A model generated the notes under the pieces. The model was not told the origin of the DNA. It saw only the letters and a program-made list of their open reading frames with translations, and ran no database searches. From positions 1 to 31,675 of the forward strand of contig DAEG01000100.1 in assembly GCA_002495235.1 (NCBI GenBank): a DNA stretch of 31,675 nt, given 5' to 3'. Below are positions 22,083 through 30,549 of this stretch, piece by piece; within the stretch, counting starts at the first letter, position 1, and the number at the start of each line of letters is the position of its first letter. The position numbers and the translations under genes were made by a program. The stretch is from Euryarchaeota archaeon UBA287 (GTDB taxonomy: Archaea > Thermoplasmatota > UBA186 > UBA287).

Positions 22083-22334
22083 CTAAGTGGGTTCTCCGGG
22101 AGTGTAATCAAAGTCGTACGCTGCCACCAGCCCGCGGCCCTCTGTCCGGATCTCCACGTGATCGGGGTTCCCATCTATAATAAAGTTCCCAACCCTTGCC
22201 ACGCCGTGATCCGACTCTGCCTTCAGAACCTCTATCTCGAGCAGGTCCCGTACCTCCACCTGTCCTGAGGTTGGGACCAGCACACCGATCAGCACCGCAG
22301 CGCAGACAAGAGCAATCATCTTCAACGCGTTCAT
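22083..22334 (-). CDS. Small secreted or membrane-anchored protein
   Basis: The 83-residue protein has a clear N-terminal signal-like segment (MIALVCAAVLIGVLVPTSG). A short mature part of about 57 residues follows, with DLLEIEVLKAESDHGVARVG and a terminal AYDFDYTPGEPT. No family is recognised. That it is a real gene is supported by the TATA-like tatatata 29-36 nt upstream of the ATG on this strand, the leaderless spacing seen for other genes here. A poly-C tract of nine bases lies about 75 bp downstream. Confidence 0.5.
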   Translation of the reverse strand: MNALKMIALVCAAVLIGVLVPTSGQVEVRDLLEIEVLKAESDHGVARVGNFIIDGNPDHVEIRTEGRGLVAAYDFDYTPGEPT

Positions 22335-22362
22335 ATTTATCGCAGGGTAATGGGCTTTGCTC

Positions 22363-22370
22363 TATATATA
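22363..22370 (-). promoter_or_regulatory. TATA element of the small secreted protein gene
   Basis: The palindromic tatatata is centred about 32 nt upstream of the ATG at 22334 on the minus strand. Being palindromic it could also fire to the plus strand, but the carbamate kinase gene has its own nearer TATA. Confidence 0.4.
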
Positions 22371-22417
22371 TCGCAAATGCACCTGCGCTGCACGCTGCGT
22401 CATGCCCGCACCAAACC

Positions 22418-22425
22418 TTTATAAT
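22418..22425 (+). promoter_or_regulatory. TATA box of the carbamate kinase gene
   Basis: The element tttataat is centred 24 nt before ATG 22445. This argues that 22445, not the in-frame ATG at 22424 inside the element, is the start. Confidence 0.55.
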
Positions 22426-22444
22426 GACGAATACGATTCAGCTC

Positions 22445-23401
22445 ATGAGATTACTGATTGCATTGGGGGGCAATGCGATAAAGCAGGCGGATGAAAAAGG
22501 CAGCACGGAAGAACAGTTCGCCAACTGCGAGAGAACCGCCAGAGTCATAGCGCAGATAGTTAAGCACATGCCAAAGAACGACAGGGTTCTGATAACACAT
22601 GGCAACGGCCCGCAGGTCGGAAACATCATGGTTCAGCAGGATGCCGCAAAGGACGTCATCCCACCACAGACGATGGATGTCGTCGGTGCAATGACCCAGG
22701 GACAGATAGGATATATGATAGAGCAGAGCTTATTGAACGCTTTCACGGAACTAAAGATGGACGCAAAAGTCTGCACTATAGTTACACAGACCATAGTAAA
22801 CAGGAACGACCCGGAGTTCTTTGAGGATAGGGCGTCAAAGCCTGTAGGAAATTATATGAGCGAGGATGACGCAAAGCGCCTCAAGGAAGCGCACCCTGAG
22901 TATCTAATAAAAAGAGTCAAGCCGAACGAGCGGGGATGGAGGAGGGTAGTTCCCTCCCCCGAGCCCATACAGCAGGTCGAAGGGGATATCATAAAGATGC
23001 TGGTAGATCTCGGGGCTATAGTCATCGCTTCGGGCGGGGGTGGCATACCGGTTATAAGAACCAGAGGGGGTTACAAAGGAGTTGAGGCGGTCATAGACAA
23101 GGATCTTGCAGCCGAAAGGCTGGCGGAGATAACGGAGATGGATACCTTGCTTATACTGACCGATGTGGAGAGGGTCAAACTTGATTATGGGAAGGAGAAC
23201 GAGAGAGAGATAGAGCACATGAATGTTGAAGAGGCGGAAAGATACCTGGCAGAAGGCCAGTTCCTGAAGGGCTCCATGGAGCCGAAGGTGAAGGCCTGCA
23301 TAAGGTTCCTCAGAAAGGGCGGAAAAAGGGCCATGATCGCCGCCCTGGACAAGGCCATGGAAGCCCTGGACGGAAAGAGCGGGACAGAGATATACCCCTA
23401 G
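22445..23401 (+). CDS. arcC: Carbamate kinase
   Basis: The 318-residue protein belongs to the amino-acid kinase superfamily. It opens with RLLIALGGNAI (phosphate-binding GGNA) and has ITHGNGPQVGN, VVGAMTQGQIGYM, VIASGGGGIPV, AVIDKDLAAERLA and LLILTDVERV, ending with GSMEPKVKACIRFL and GKSGTEI. All are family hallmarks. It catalyses the reversible transfer between carbamoyl phosphate plus ADP and carbamate plus ATP; in fermentative organisms it makes ATP from arginine, agmatine or purine (allantoin) breakdown. No partner genes (ornithine carbamoyltransferase, arginine deiminase) are in the window. A longer open frame from 22196 runs back through the promoter and over the minus-strand gene and is rejected. 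Confidence 0.96.
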   Translation: MRLLIALGGNAIKQADEKGSTEEQFANCERTARVIAQIVKHMPKNDRVLITHGNGPQVGNIMVQQDAAKDVIPPQTMDVVGAMTQGQIGYMIEQSLLNAFTELKMDAKVCTIVTQTIVNRNDPEFFEDRASKPVGNYMSEDDAKRLKEAHPEYLIKRVKPNERGWRRVVPSPEPIQQVEGDIIKMLVDLGAIVIASGGGGIPVIRTRGGYKGVEAVIDKDLAAERLAEITEMDTLLILTDVERVKLDYGKENEREIEHMNVEEAERYLAEGQFLKGSMEPKVKACIRFLRKGGKRAMIAALDKAMEALDGKSGTEIYP

Positions 23402-23408
23402 GCTTAAC

Positions 23409-23417
23409 TTAATAAAT
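23409..23417 (+). promoter_or_regulatory. TATA-like element of the second 7TM gene
   Basis: The element ttaataaat is centred 25 nt before the GTG at 23438 and starts just after the carbamate kinase stop. This is leaderless spacing. Confidence 0.5.
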
Positions 23418-23437
23418 CAACCAGACAATAGCGCTCT

Positions 23438-24130
23438 GTGAACACTTTCCAGTTAGCTAGCACCATTGTGAAATTGCTGATAGTGTTAGTATCCGGACTC
23501 ATGACGCGTGACCTGTTTAAAAGGTACAGAGAGACTCTGAACAGATCCGCGTTCTTTCTGCTGGTATTTCAACTGCTGTTCACTGTCACCTATCTGTTCC
23601 AGTTCCTGATACCGATACTGTACGATCCCGCCATAAACCTCATAGAGCGCGGATCCTATGCCCATCAAACACTCTCAGGCGCAACCTTCACCCTTCTTGC
23701 ACCCTTTGAGGTCTTGTTCCTGTCACTGTTTGCCTTCGATGTTTACAATCCCAAACGCACGAAATACCTGGCCATCATCCCTATCATCATAACGCTGCTG
23801 TACGCTTACGCATACTTCAGATACGGGGACATACTGCGGCAGTTCAACGGGTTCTACGAATGGACGTCATCACTGCAGCTCAGGCTGATGATGGAGATCC
23901 TGGCCGTGTTCGCGTTCCTCCCCGGGATGATATTTCTGCTCTACTCTTTTAAGGTCAAGAGTGACAGGAGAAGAGGGCTGCTTCTCTCTTCAGGCTTTAT
24001 AGTGATAGCCCTGTTTGTGTACCTGCTGGATAACCTGTCAATACAGCCACCCGGGGCCGTATTACGCCGCATTTTCATCCTCGCTGGGCTCATCATGGTC
24101 AACCTTGCCATGAAAAAGAGAGATGCATGA
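23438..24130 (+). CDS. Seven-TM integral membrane protein, paralogue of the 9836-10561 product
   Basis: The 230-residue protein has about seven hydrophobic segments. The short basic loop after helix 1 is FKRYRE (YRRYKD in the other copy). The outer loop before helix 5 contains FNGFYEWTSSLQLR (FEWKASALIR in the other copy). The basic loop before helix 6 (KVKSDRRRGLLLSSG) corresponds to ERKDRVKGILLGSS. No soluble output domain follows. The fold resembles free-standing 7TM sensor modules of archaeal signalling proteins, but the function is unknown. The GTG start is set by the TATA spacing. Confidence 0.7.
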   Translation: MNTFQLASTIVKLLIVLVSGLMTRDLFKRYRETLNRSAFFLLVFQLLFTVTYLFQFLIPILYDPAINLIERGSYAHQTLSGATFTLLAPFEVLFLSLFAFDVYNPKRTKYLAIIPIIITLLYAYAYFRYGDILRQFNGFYEWTSSLQLRLMMEILAVFAFLPGMIFLLYSFKVKSDRRRGLLLSSGFIVIALFVYLLDNLSIQPPGAVLRRIFILAGLIMVNLAMKKRDA

Positions 24131-24499
24131 GCTCATAAGATGCTGCCTTGCGCCCTCCTTCACAGAGGGCTTACGCGGCATGGACTGCTCTGTCGTGAGA
24201 TGCGATTCAAAAACTTTACGGCGCGGCCGTCAATGCCATCCCTGACCGTCACTCTTGTCGGTAGGCTATCTTCAGCTGGAGCGCCTAGACCTACGTTCCT
24301 TTATGCCCTTCCATGGTCTTCTTTGTGTCTATGATGCGGCGTGGCAGGGCCGCGGTGCTGCGGCCGCTCCCGGACCCGGGCGCCTTCTATGACATGATCT
24401 CTCCTGCTTGCCTCGTCTTCTGTGGCAGGCCCTGCAGGAGCATCACTGCCATGGCAAGGACAAACCTTCATCATCAGATGTTTCCTGCTCAATTCCCTC
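24131..24499. other. Gene-free stretch of about 370 bp, locally GC-rich
   Basis: Open frames on both strands here have odd composition and no recognisable family. There is a perfect 6-bp hairpin (gccctc/gagggc, 24152-24170) just after the 7TM gene. A GC-rich patch with nested palindromes lies around 24345-24385 (ggccgcgg, cggccg, cccggg). It may hold 3' ends of the converging transcripts or a structured RNA; I recognise neither tRNA nor RNase P nor SRP RNA. Confidence 0.4.
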
Positions 24500-27084
24500 T
24501 CACAGCCTAAGAACGCGAGATTTATTGCAGTTATAGCTCTCAATGACTATCTCAGAGCCCTCCATCACCGAACCCTCGATGACGCGCTCCTCACCCGGGA
24601 GTAGAGAGACACAATTGTCGCTCCAGAATGATGGCACGGTCGTATTCCCATCCGAAGCCCTCAGGGTCACGAAGAAGGCTATCGTGTCTGAAGGATTTTT
24701 TATCCTGACAAAGAGGCGCCCACTTTTCTCTTCCGCTGACGCCTCAAGCTCTACACTTTTTAGATCGTCTATGGCGCTGAAGTCTGAATATCCCCTCACG
24801 GGTGTGTAATACCAGGTGGTGTTCTCATAGTCCATGATGTCCTTTTTCTTTGAGAGCCAATAGAAATTTGAATCTGAGAATCCGTCTCCATTCAGAGATA
24901 GGTTCAGGAAATAGACGTCATTGTTCTGCTCTGGTACCGAAAAGAGGCTCATGACACTATCCGGCCCTATCATAACGTCTTCCTCCCTTTCCCACAGCTT
25001 CCTCCCTTCTGTACTGTATATGGAGGCTTTTGCTCTCAGAGCAAATATACTCGGATACTGGTTGACAATGCATACGGAGTCATCATCATAGGAATACTGT
25101 ATGTGCAGCGGCTCACACGCCTTCTTTGCACCGTAATAGGCACCACCCTGAACCAGATAGTAATCGAAAAGCTGCCATATCAGAGAGGGCCACGCCTGAT
25201 TGAAGCGCCAGAGTATGACGCCCGTGGCATCGTACCTGTTCCTACCCCACGCCTCCAGTTGGGCCCTGACACTCTCGTAGTTCATGACCTGCGCCTTCCT
25301 GCAGTACTCCTCTGCACTCTCCGCCCTACCGTACCTCGTATCCAGGGCCTTGTTGTAGACGGACAGGTTGCCGAACATGCCTCTCCCGCAGTGAAAGTCC
25401 CACACATCACCCGGAGGCCACAGATACTCCTGAGTCATCATCCGCTCCATACTCTCGATGGGGGGCACGCTGGGACCGAAGCCCTCCTCCGTTCCGAATC
25501 CGAACGCGCCGCCGAAACCCCTGTCCTCATAGTAGTACACGGGGGGCACGTAATCATAGGGTCCTCTCATCTTCACACCCGTCTTTCCAGTCAGGGGGCT
25601 CTCGTGCTCTGTAGCAGAGGAGAGATAAGGTCGTGTTCCATCCTGTCCCTCAACTATCGCGAGATACTCCCGCTCTATCTCTGGCGGCGGACATCTGTCG
25701 CTCCCGTACATCCAGCATAGCACCGAGGGATGGTTCCTCAGCCTTACCACGGAGCTGTTAAAGTTGGCAACCGCATTTTCACGGGTTTCCCTGGTCCAGC
25801 TCTCCCAGCGCTCCCATGAAGAGCAGCAGCAGAGCCCTACAAAGAGCAGGATCCCGTGCTCATCGCAGAGATCATACAGATTGTCGGACCCCCACACACC
25901 CTCCATGCGCAGAGCGTTGAGACCCATGTCCTTTGCATAGAGCACCTGCATCTCATCCCTGTATGCCGATGGTCTGAGAAGCATGTCGTCAGCATAACCG
26001 CCTCCGCGTATGAGGACGTCTCTCCCATTAACCGTGAAACCTCTCCAGCCAGCCTCATTGAAGTAAGAGGCCACCTCCCTTACGCCAAACCGTGTATCGC
26101 ATGCATCAGAGATCCCTTCTGGCGTAGAGATCTTCAGATCCAGAGAATAAAGATCTGCTTTCCATAGCTGTTAGGCCACCACAGCCATGGATCGTGCAGA
26201 TGGAGCTGCGGGAAATCGTCGCTGTTCAGCGCAACGGTCTCTTCTCCGGGTTTCATGATGATCTCCTTTGAAAAAGATATCGTTCGAGGATCGCCTTCAG
26301 AGCCACACGCACTGTTGGGAACGCCTCTTATTTCCCCGCTGAGCGTGCACTTCCTCTCCGCCACATCTGAGTTGAACAGATCTGCGTTTATCGAGACGGA
26401 CGCGCTATCGGCTCCCTGAAGGTCTACATCGGTCATAACCTGCACATTCTTTATCCTGACACCGTCCGGAAATGTCAGGTAAACATCACTCCAGAGGCCC
26501 ATGCCCCTGTCCGGCGGTGTGGGGTTCCAGTCAACCCACGCGAAGGTCGGGTCCATGCCCTCCGGCGGATATATTTTGACCGCAAGGCTGTTGTCTTTAC
26601 TTAGCACGACGTCCATATCGAACCTCTGGTAAGGCCCGACCAAACCCACAGCCACGGATGCGCCGTTGAGCCAGACGTCTGCCCTGTAATTTATGCCGTC
26701 AAGGTGCAGGACCGCCCTCTTACCGTTCTGGGATCTGAATGATGTCCTGAACCACCAGGGATTCCTGAAGGGACTTCCCTCTGGCATCTCTTCGGTTCTC
26801 CAGAGGATATTCTGGAAACCTTTCACGCCCGCCAGGTTCTCTCCCGAGTAGAGGTCCCCGTAAACCCCATTCTGGACAAGCCCGCCGAGAACCGTTGTAG
26901 GCACCTCAACAGGATGCCAGTCACTGGTGTCAAATCCCGTGCTTGAGACCTCGTGACCTGAAGCATTTGAGGGAGACATAAACCATGCATCAAGTTTCAT
27001 CTTACCCGCATCCACCTCGTGAGGCCCGACAGGTGATGATAGCATTAGCAGGATCACTATGACCGACAGAACTCTGATCCTCAT
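24500..27084 (-). pseudogene. GH2 exo-beta-D-glucosaminidase-like gene, split by a frameshift
   Basis: Two minus-strand frames together make one glycoside hydrolase family 2 protein of about 860 residues. The upstream part (27084-26134) has a signal peptide (VLSVIVILLMLSSPVG), the sugar-binding jelly-roll domain (WWFRTSF, LDGINYRADVWLNG, FDMDV) and DWNPTPPDRGMGLWSDVYL. It stops at a TGA at 26134-26136. The downstream part continues from about 26149 in another frame as YSLDLKIS...RFGVREVAS, then FTVNGRDVLIRGGGYADDM, CWMYGSD (probable acid/base Asp), GPYDYVPP, GGAFGFGTEEGFGP (probable nucleophile Glu) and C-terminal beta domains. GPYDYVPP and the GSD acid/base are typical of exo-beta-glucosaminidases that act on chitosan-like chains. 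One missing base near 26149-26156 explains the break. Either a real recent mutation or a sequencing error is possible, as both halves are otherwise well preserved. Confidence 0.85.
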
Positions 27085-27129
27085 GAAATGTCAGGCTTTT
27101 TCTGGTATATCCCTATTTCGCATACGCTC

Positions 27130-27435
27130 TCACTGAAAAGCCCCATGGTTCTCCATCGCGCTCCTTATCTCATTCTTTACGCTCTCATCCGTCGCAACAA
27201 CTAGGAGTATGTCGTCATCATACGGAAAAGCGAAAATGCTCACGTTAGCCCCATTTATCTCAACGCATCTTGGCTCGTCCATGAACCTGCCGGCGAAATA
27301 GCCACCAAGAGCCCAGAGAGAGGCCGTCATAGCCGACAGGGCCACTTCTTTACCGTAGGCAGGGATCCCGGTCTTCTCGACCAGCATGACCTCTTTCACA
27401 CCGGGCAGCTTCTTTATCCTGTCCAGAGATCTCAT
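27130..27435 (-). CDS. Roadblock/LC7-like protein, putative partner of the adjacent GTPase
   Basis: The 101-residue protein from the ATG at 27435 has the roadblock order. A first helix (LDRIKKLPGVKEVMLVEKTG) leads into a strand, a long helix follows (ALSAMTASLWALGGYFAGRF), and then strands VEINGANVSIFAFPY and DILLVVAT. MglB-type roadblock proteins act as GAPs or platforms for small Ras-like GTPases. The start shares a base with the stop of the upstream GTPase gene (TGATG), so the pair is translationally coupled. Assignment rests on pattern and context; a general roadblock domain is likely, the GAP role is inferred. Confidence 0.7.
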   Translation of the reverse strand: MRSLDRIKKLPGVKEVMLVEKTGIPAYGKEVALSAMTASLWALGGYFAGRFMDEPRCVEINGANVSIFAFPYDDDILLVVATDESVKNEIRSAMENHGAFQ

Positions 27436-27926
27436 CACCCCTCCAGGCCTTCCATGAGAGCGTCCAAAACCTTCTCTACGTTCCAACCTTTGATGGCTAT
27501 TGTTCCCACGACCGGGTACTTTACGCCCATCCTATTCCTGACCTCTTCGGGCGGGTACGCGTTGTCGAGATCCTGCTTGTTTGCGGCAACAACACATGGC
27601 TTGTCTCCTATCTTCACGACCTCGTCCAGTATGGAGACCGCATAGGGCCACGACTCTGGCAAAGACGAGTCCACGATGAGTATGAAGCCGTCAGCATCCT
27701 TGCTCACTATCTCTATCATGAAGTTGAACCTGCTCTGACCCGGAGTTCCGAATAGCGCAACATCCAGCTCTTGGTATTTCCTCTGTCCGTAATCCATGAC
27801 AACAGTTGTACCCTGCGCGTCTATGCTGACAGAGTCCCCACACAGAGCCCTCACGAACGTGGACTTTCCTGCATTATAAGGCCCGGTGACAACGAGCTTG
27901 CGAGAGTGGTCTTTCATGCTTTTCAT
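27435..27926 (-). CDS. Small Ras-like GTPase (MglA/Arf-like, COG2229 type)
   Basis: The 163-residue protein from the ATG at 27926 has GPYNAGKST (P-loop), GTTVVMDYGQ (switch I Thr), LFGTPGQSRF (DxxG region with Asp replaced by Phe/Gly context, as in MglA-like GTPases), ANKQDL (NKxD) and GTIAIKG near the end (SAK-like). It is a soluble GTP-binding switch. Together with the roadblock gene downstream it forms the two-gene arrangement seen for prokaryotic GTPase-roadblock modules, which control polarity, motility or surface processes. The ATG at 27917 is an alternative start. A TATA-like element lies at 27942-27950. Target is unknown. Confidence 0.85.
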   Translation of the reverse strand: MKSMKDHSRKLVVTGPYNAGKSTFVRALCGDSVSIDAQGTTVVMDYGQRKYQELDVALFGTPGQSRFNFMIEIVSKDADGFILIVDSSLPESWPYAVSILDEVVKIGDKPCVVAANKQDLDNAYPPEEVRNRMGVKYPVVGTIAIKGWNVEKVLDALMEGLEG

Positions 27927-27941
27927 TAGGATACAACTCAC

Positions 27942-27950
27942 TTAAATATT
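27942..27950 (-). promoter_or_regulatory. TATA-like element of the GTPase-roadblock operon
   Basis: The minus strand reads aatatttaa 16-33 nt upstream of the two candidate ATGs (27926, 27917). The better spacing favours 27917. Confidence 0.45.
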
Positions 27951-28068
27951 TTTTCTGCTAGCAATTGATATGCGAGCTAGCCGTTTGTCGCCGCATCAGG
28001 GACGCTCACAGTGATGGTAAACCTGAAACTGCACAATCATCGGCTGCACAAAAATCAAGATAGAAAAG

Positions 28069-28076
28069 TATAAAAT
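28069..28076 (+). promoter_or_regulatory. TATA box of the ferritin-like gene
   Basis: The element tataaaat, preceded by an A-rich BRE-like stretch, is centred 25 nt before ATG 28097. The spacing is ideal for a leaderless transcript. Confidence 0.6.
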
Positions 28077-28096
28077 CAAAGAGACGAATTGTTCTC

Positions 28097-28567
28097 ATGT
28101 ACTCCTCTGAGGAGATCATAGAGATCGCTGTCCGGGTTGAAACGAATGGAGAGCAATTCTACACCGAATCCGCCCGAAAGGCCGAGGGTGAGCTAAAAAG
28201 GCTGTTCAATTTCCTGGCAGAACAGGAGGGTATGCACATGCTGAAGTTCGAATCCCTACGGAAATACGCAAGAGACTTCGTGCTGCCAAGCGACTGGGTC
28301 GAGATAGAACCGTACCTCAACACGATCGTTGAATCCGCTTTCTTCATAGGCAATGAAAAATCGCTAGTGAGGGCCACGCAGGCAAAGGATCCTGCGAAAC
28401 TGCTGGAATTCGCCCTCCAGTTCGAGAAAGAGACCCTGCTGTTCTTCAACGAGATCAAAGGATTCGCCAATGAGGCCAGCAGGGGTGTGGTCGCGCAGAT
28501 AGTCGGGGAGGAGAAGAGGCACATAATCATGATAAGTGATCTGATAAAACAGAGATCGCACGACTGA
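28097..28567 (+). CDS. Ferritin-like diiron protein (rubrerythrin-related, no rubredoxin domain)
   Basis: The 156-residue, all-helical protein matches the rubrerythrin-like COG1633 group. It has VETNGEQFYTESA (first carboxylate ligand), AEQEGMHMLKFESL (E-x-x-H-like second site), LQFEKETLLFFNEI (third helix carboxylates) and VAQIVGEEKRHIIMI (ExxxH, fourth helix). There is no rubredoxin-type cysteine pair, unlike the protein at 18652. Members take part in iron or peroxide handling, but the activity is not certain. The gene stands alone with its own TATA box, divergent from the GTPase operon. Confidence 0.85.
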   Translation: MYSSEEIIEIAVRVETNGEQFYTESARKAEGELKRLFNFLAEQEGMHMLKFESLRKYARDFVLPSDWVEIEPYLNTIVESAFFIGNEKSLVRATQAKDPAKLLEFALQFEKETLLFFNEIKGFANEASRGVVAQIVGEEKRHIIMISDLIKQRSHD

Positions 28568-28609
28568 AACTGACCTGTACGGACTTCTGTGATCTGGCGG
28601 TCATAAACA

Positions 28610-28617
28610 TTTATATA
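28610..28617 (+). promoter_or_regulatory. TATA box of the first DUF3604 gene
   Basis: The element tttatata lies 31-38 nt before ATG 28648. A short leader with a GTGAGG Shine-Dalgarno-like tract just before the ATG is implied. Confidence 0.5.
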
Positions 28618-28647
28618 GGGGCATACGGCTGTCAGCCTTGTGAGGTT

Positions 28648-30279
28648 ATGGAACGAATTATGATCTCTGTGATGTTGGTGCTTTCTCTGCTCTCACCCGC
28701 ACTTCTCAGTCCCGCCACCGTGGCAGGGGCAGGAAGCATAGTGAGAAGAGCGTCATCAAACGGACCTGTGGTGAGGATAGATCTCATACTTCCGTCAGAT
28801 GCTGTTGCCGGCCAGCCTGTCCGCGCGATGCTCCGGTCCGTGGACGGGGACGGGAGGGTGACCGGTAGACTGCCAGGAAGGATCTCGTTCTCATCAACCG
28901 ACGACGATGCAGACCTCTCCGCGATGCCAAACGAGATGCGCGAGAATGTCATGACGCTGGAGCACGCCATGGTCTTCAACACACCGGGAATACATTACGT
29001 CATCTCTGAGGACATAGAGCACGGGATATGGTCCGTTAGCAATCCTGTGAGAGTGACGGATAAAGAGCCGAAATACAGGCTATACTGGGGCGAACTCCAT
29101 GCACAGACCTGGCTCTCTGACGGATGGTACACGTCCGTAGCGACGAATCCGGATGAGGCGTACCAGTACTACAGGTATGTGGCCGGTCTCGATTTTGCCG
29201 CCGTCACAGACCACGACTGCTGCTGGGAGGGGGTCCTGCAGACGCCCTTCGGGGTCGTAGGTAACTGGTTCACTGACGATTTCATGAAGAGTTACGGCTG
29301 GGACAAGGAGAAGGAGGCGGTCAAAAAGAACTATGATGAAGGCAAATTCGTCACCCTGCTGGCTCAGGAGTGGACCCAGGACTATGAGGCTTACAACACC
29401 CATGGGGACGGTCACTACAACATATACTATAACTGCGTTGATGAACCGGAGTTCTACTCCTGTCTTGACACGCCCACAGACAGGATCTACGAGATGTTCG
29501 ATGTGCTGAAGGGATGGAAGAACGAAACAGGAAGGGATGTGTTCATGATACCCCACCATCTGCAGCACCCCACCCTCGGGTGGAGCTATCAGTATTACGA
29601 TGAGGAACTGGTCCCGCTGGTCGAGATATGCCAGACCAGAGGCTCTAGCGAGATGAGAAACGATCTGGGCAATCCGGTGAAGTTCGCAGGCGCGATGAAA
29701 GAGCCGGGGCACACAGTGCAGGATGCCCTCGCTATGGGCTACAAAATGGGGTTCGTTGCCTCAACGGATGACCACGCGATAGGGGAGACTGCTCCATCTC
29801 ACGTGTGCCTGACAGGGATCATGGCCGAGAACCTGACAAGGGACGGCATATTTGACGCTCTCAAGGACAGGAGGTGCATAGCCGTGAGCGGCGCCGGCAC
29901 AAGAATGATCATAGACTTCACCGTTAACGACCGCACCGTTGGTGACGGTTCTGTCGTAAAGCTCGATAATGCCAGCACACCAAGAGATGTGGTATGCACG
30001 GTCGCCGGAACCGCCCCTCTGTCCAGAGTGGCTCTGGTGAAGAACAATGAGACCGTGTTTGAGGTAGAGATCGATGGTGACACCGAAGACCTATCCACTT
30101 ACAAGACGGAGTTCTCTTTCACTGACAGGGAACCGGTCAGAGGCACCTCCTGGAGCGCGGGCGATTACAGCCAATTCTCGGGAAGCACGGGAGGCAAGGA
30201 CTACTACTACATCCGTGTTGTGCAGTCAGACGGGAGAGCCGGGTGGATGGGCCCCATATGGGTCGAAGCAGCCCTGTAG
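28648..30279 (+). CDS. Secreted DUF3604 (PHP-like metallohydrolase) protein
   Basis: The 543-residue protein has a signal peptide (MISVMLVLSLLSPALLSP) and an N-terminal beta-sandwich of about 110 residues. The DUF3604 domain then begins at LYWGELHAQTWLSDG, the degenerate G(D/E)xHxHxxxSDG of PHP-type metal sites. Other metal-site pieces are FAAVTDHDCCWEG, LLAQEWTQ, FMIPHHLQHPTLGW, VEICQTRGSSE and GFVASTDDHAIGE. A C-terminal beta domain ends with YYYIRVVQSDGRAGWMGPIWVE. The fold suggests a metal-dependent hydrolase acting outside the cell, perhaps on phosphate or ester bonds, but no substrate is established. A paralogue is encoded on the other strand at the right end and converges on this gene. 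Confidence 0.85.
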   Translation: MERIMISVMLVLSLLSPALLSPATVAGAGSIVRRASSNGPVVRIDLILPSDAVAGQPVRAMLRSVDGDGRVTGRLPGRISFSSTDDDADLSAMPNEMRENVMTLEHAMVFNTPGIHYVISEDIEHGIWSVSNPVRVTDKEPKYRLYWGELHAQTWLSDGWYTSVATNPDEAYQYYRYVAGLDFAAVTDHDCCWEGVLQTPFGVVGNWFTDDFMKSYGWDKEKEAVKKNYDEGKFVTLLAQEWTQDYEAYNTHGDGHYNIYYNCVDEPEFYSCLDTPTDRIYEMFDVLKGWKNETGRDVFMIPHHLQHPTLGWSYQYYDEELVPLVEICQTRGSSEMRNDLGNPVKFAGAMKEPGHTVQDALAMGYKMGFVASTDDHAIGETAPSHVCLTGIMAENLTRDGIFDALKDRRCIAVSGAGTRMIIDFTVNDRTVGDGSVVKLDNASTPRDVVCTVAGTAPLSRVALVKNNETVFEVEIDGDTEDLSTYKTEFSFTDREPVRGTSWSAGDYSQFSGSTGGKDYYYIRVVQSDGRAGWMGPIWVEAAL

Positions 30280-30282
30280 AGC

Positions 30283-30522
30283 TCACGCGATTATTGCCCA
30301 GAGCGCAGCCACCAGATTGCCGATGTATTGTGCCCCGGATAGCCTTTGTGCTATGCTTCTGACGATGCCAACCCAGCAGAGATCATAGACCCCACGGCAA
30401 AGCCCGATCCTGTTGAAGAGCCATGTGACAATGCCCATGAACGCGGAATTTAAAGGACAGATCATGGCTCCCATCGGCTTTTCGTGTTCATATACCTTTC
30501 CAGACGCTGATCGAAACGGCAT
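30283..30522 (-). CDS. Possible small membrane protein between the convergent DUF3604 genes
   Basis: A 79-codon frame begins 28 bp after the stop of the minus-strand DUF3604 gene and ends 4 bp from the stop of the plus-strand one. It has two hydrophobic stretches (AFMGIVTWLFNRIG and YIGNLVAALWAIIA) around a mid segment with GVYDLCWVGIVRS. This looks protein-like but matches no family I know. An internal ATG (MGAMICPLN) could be the start. It may equally be chance coding in the 270-bp spacer. Confidence 0.35.
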   Translation of the reverse strand: MPFRSASGKVYEHEKPMGAMICPLNSAFMGIVTWLFNRIGLCRGVYDLCWVGIVRSIAQRLSGAQYIGNLVAALWAIIA

Positions 30523-30549
30523 GGGCGCTCACAGAGCTGCGGTAAGGCA

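Noticed and set aside
22196..22444. 83-codon upstream extension of carbamate kinase
   Set aside because: It crosses the gene's TATA box and a minus-strand gene, and the family starts at RLLIALGGNA.
24301..24543. Minus-strand frame containing VCPCHGS, resembling the second Rieske cluster motif
   Set aside because: The partner motif (CxH) and the Rieske fold are absent, the rest is low-complexity Arg/His/Pro-rich text typical of a chance GC-rich frame, and it overlaps the end of the GH2 gene.
25103..25720. 205-codon plus-strand frame inside the GH2 gene
   Set aside because: It is antisense to the conserved catalytic domain, with no family match; a long shadow frame is expected in such sequence.
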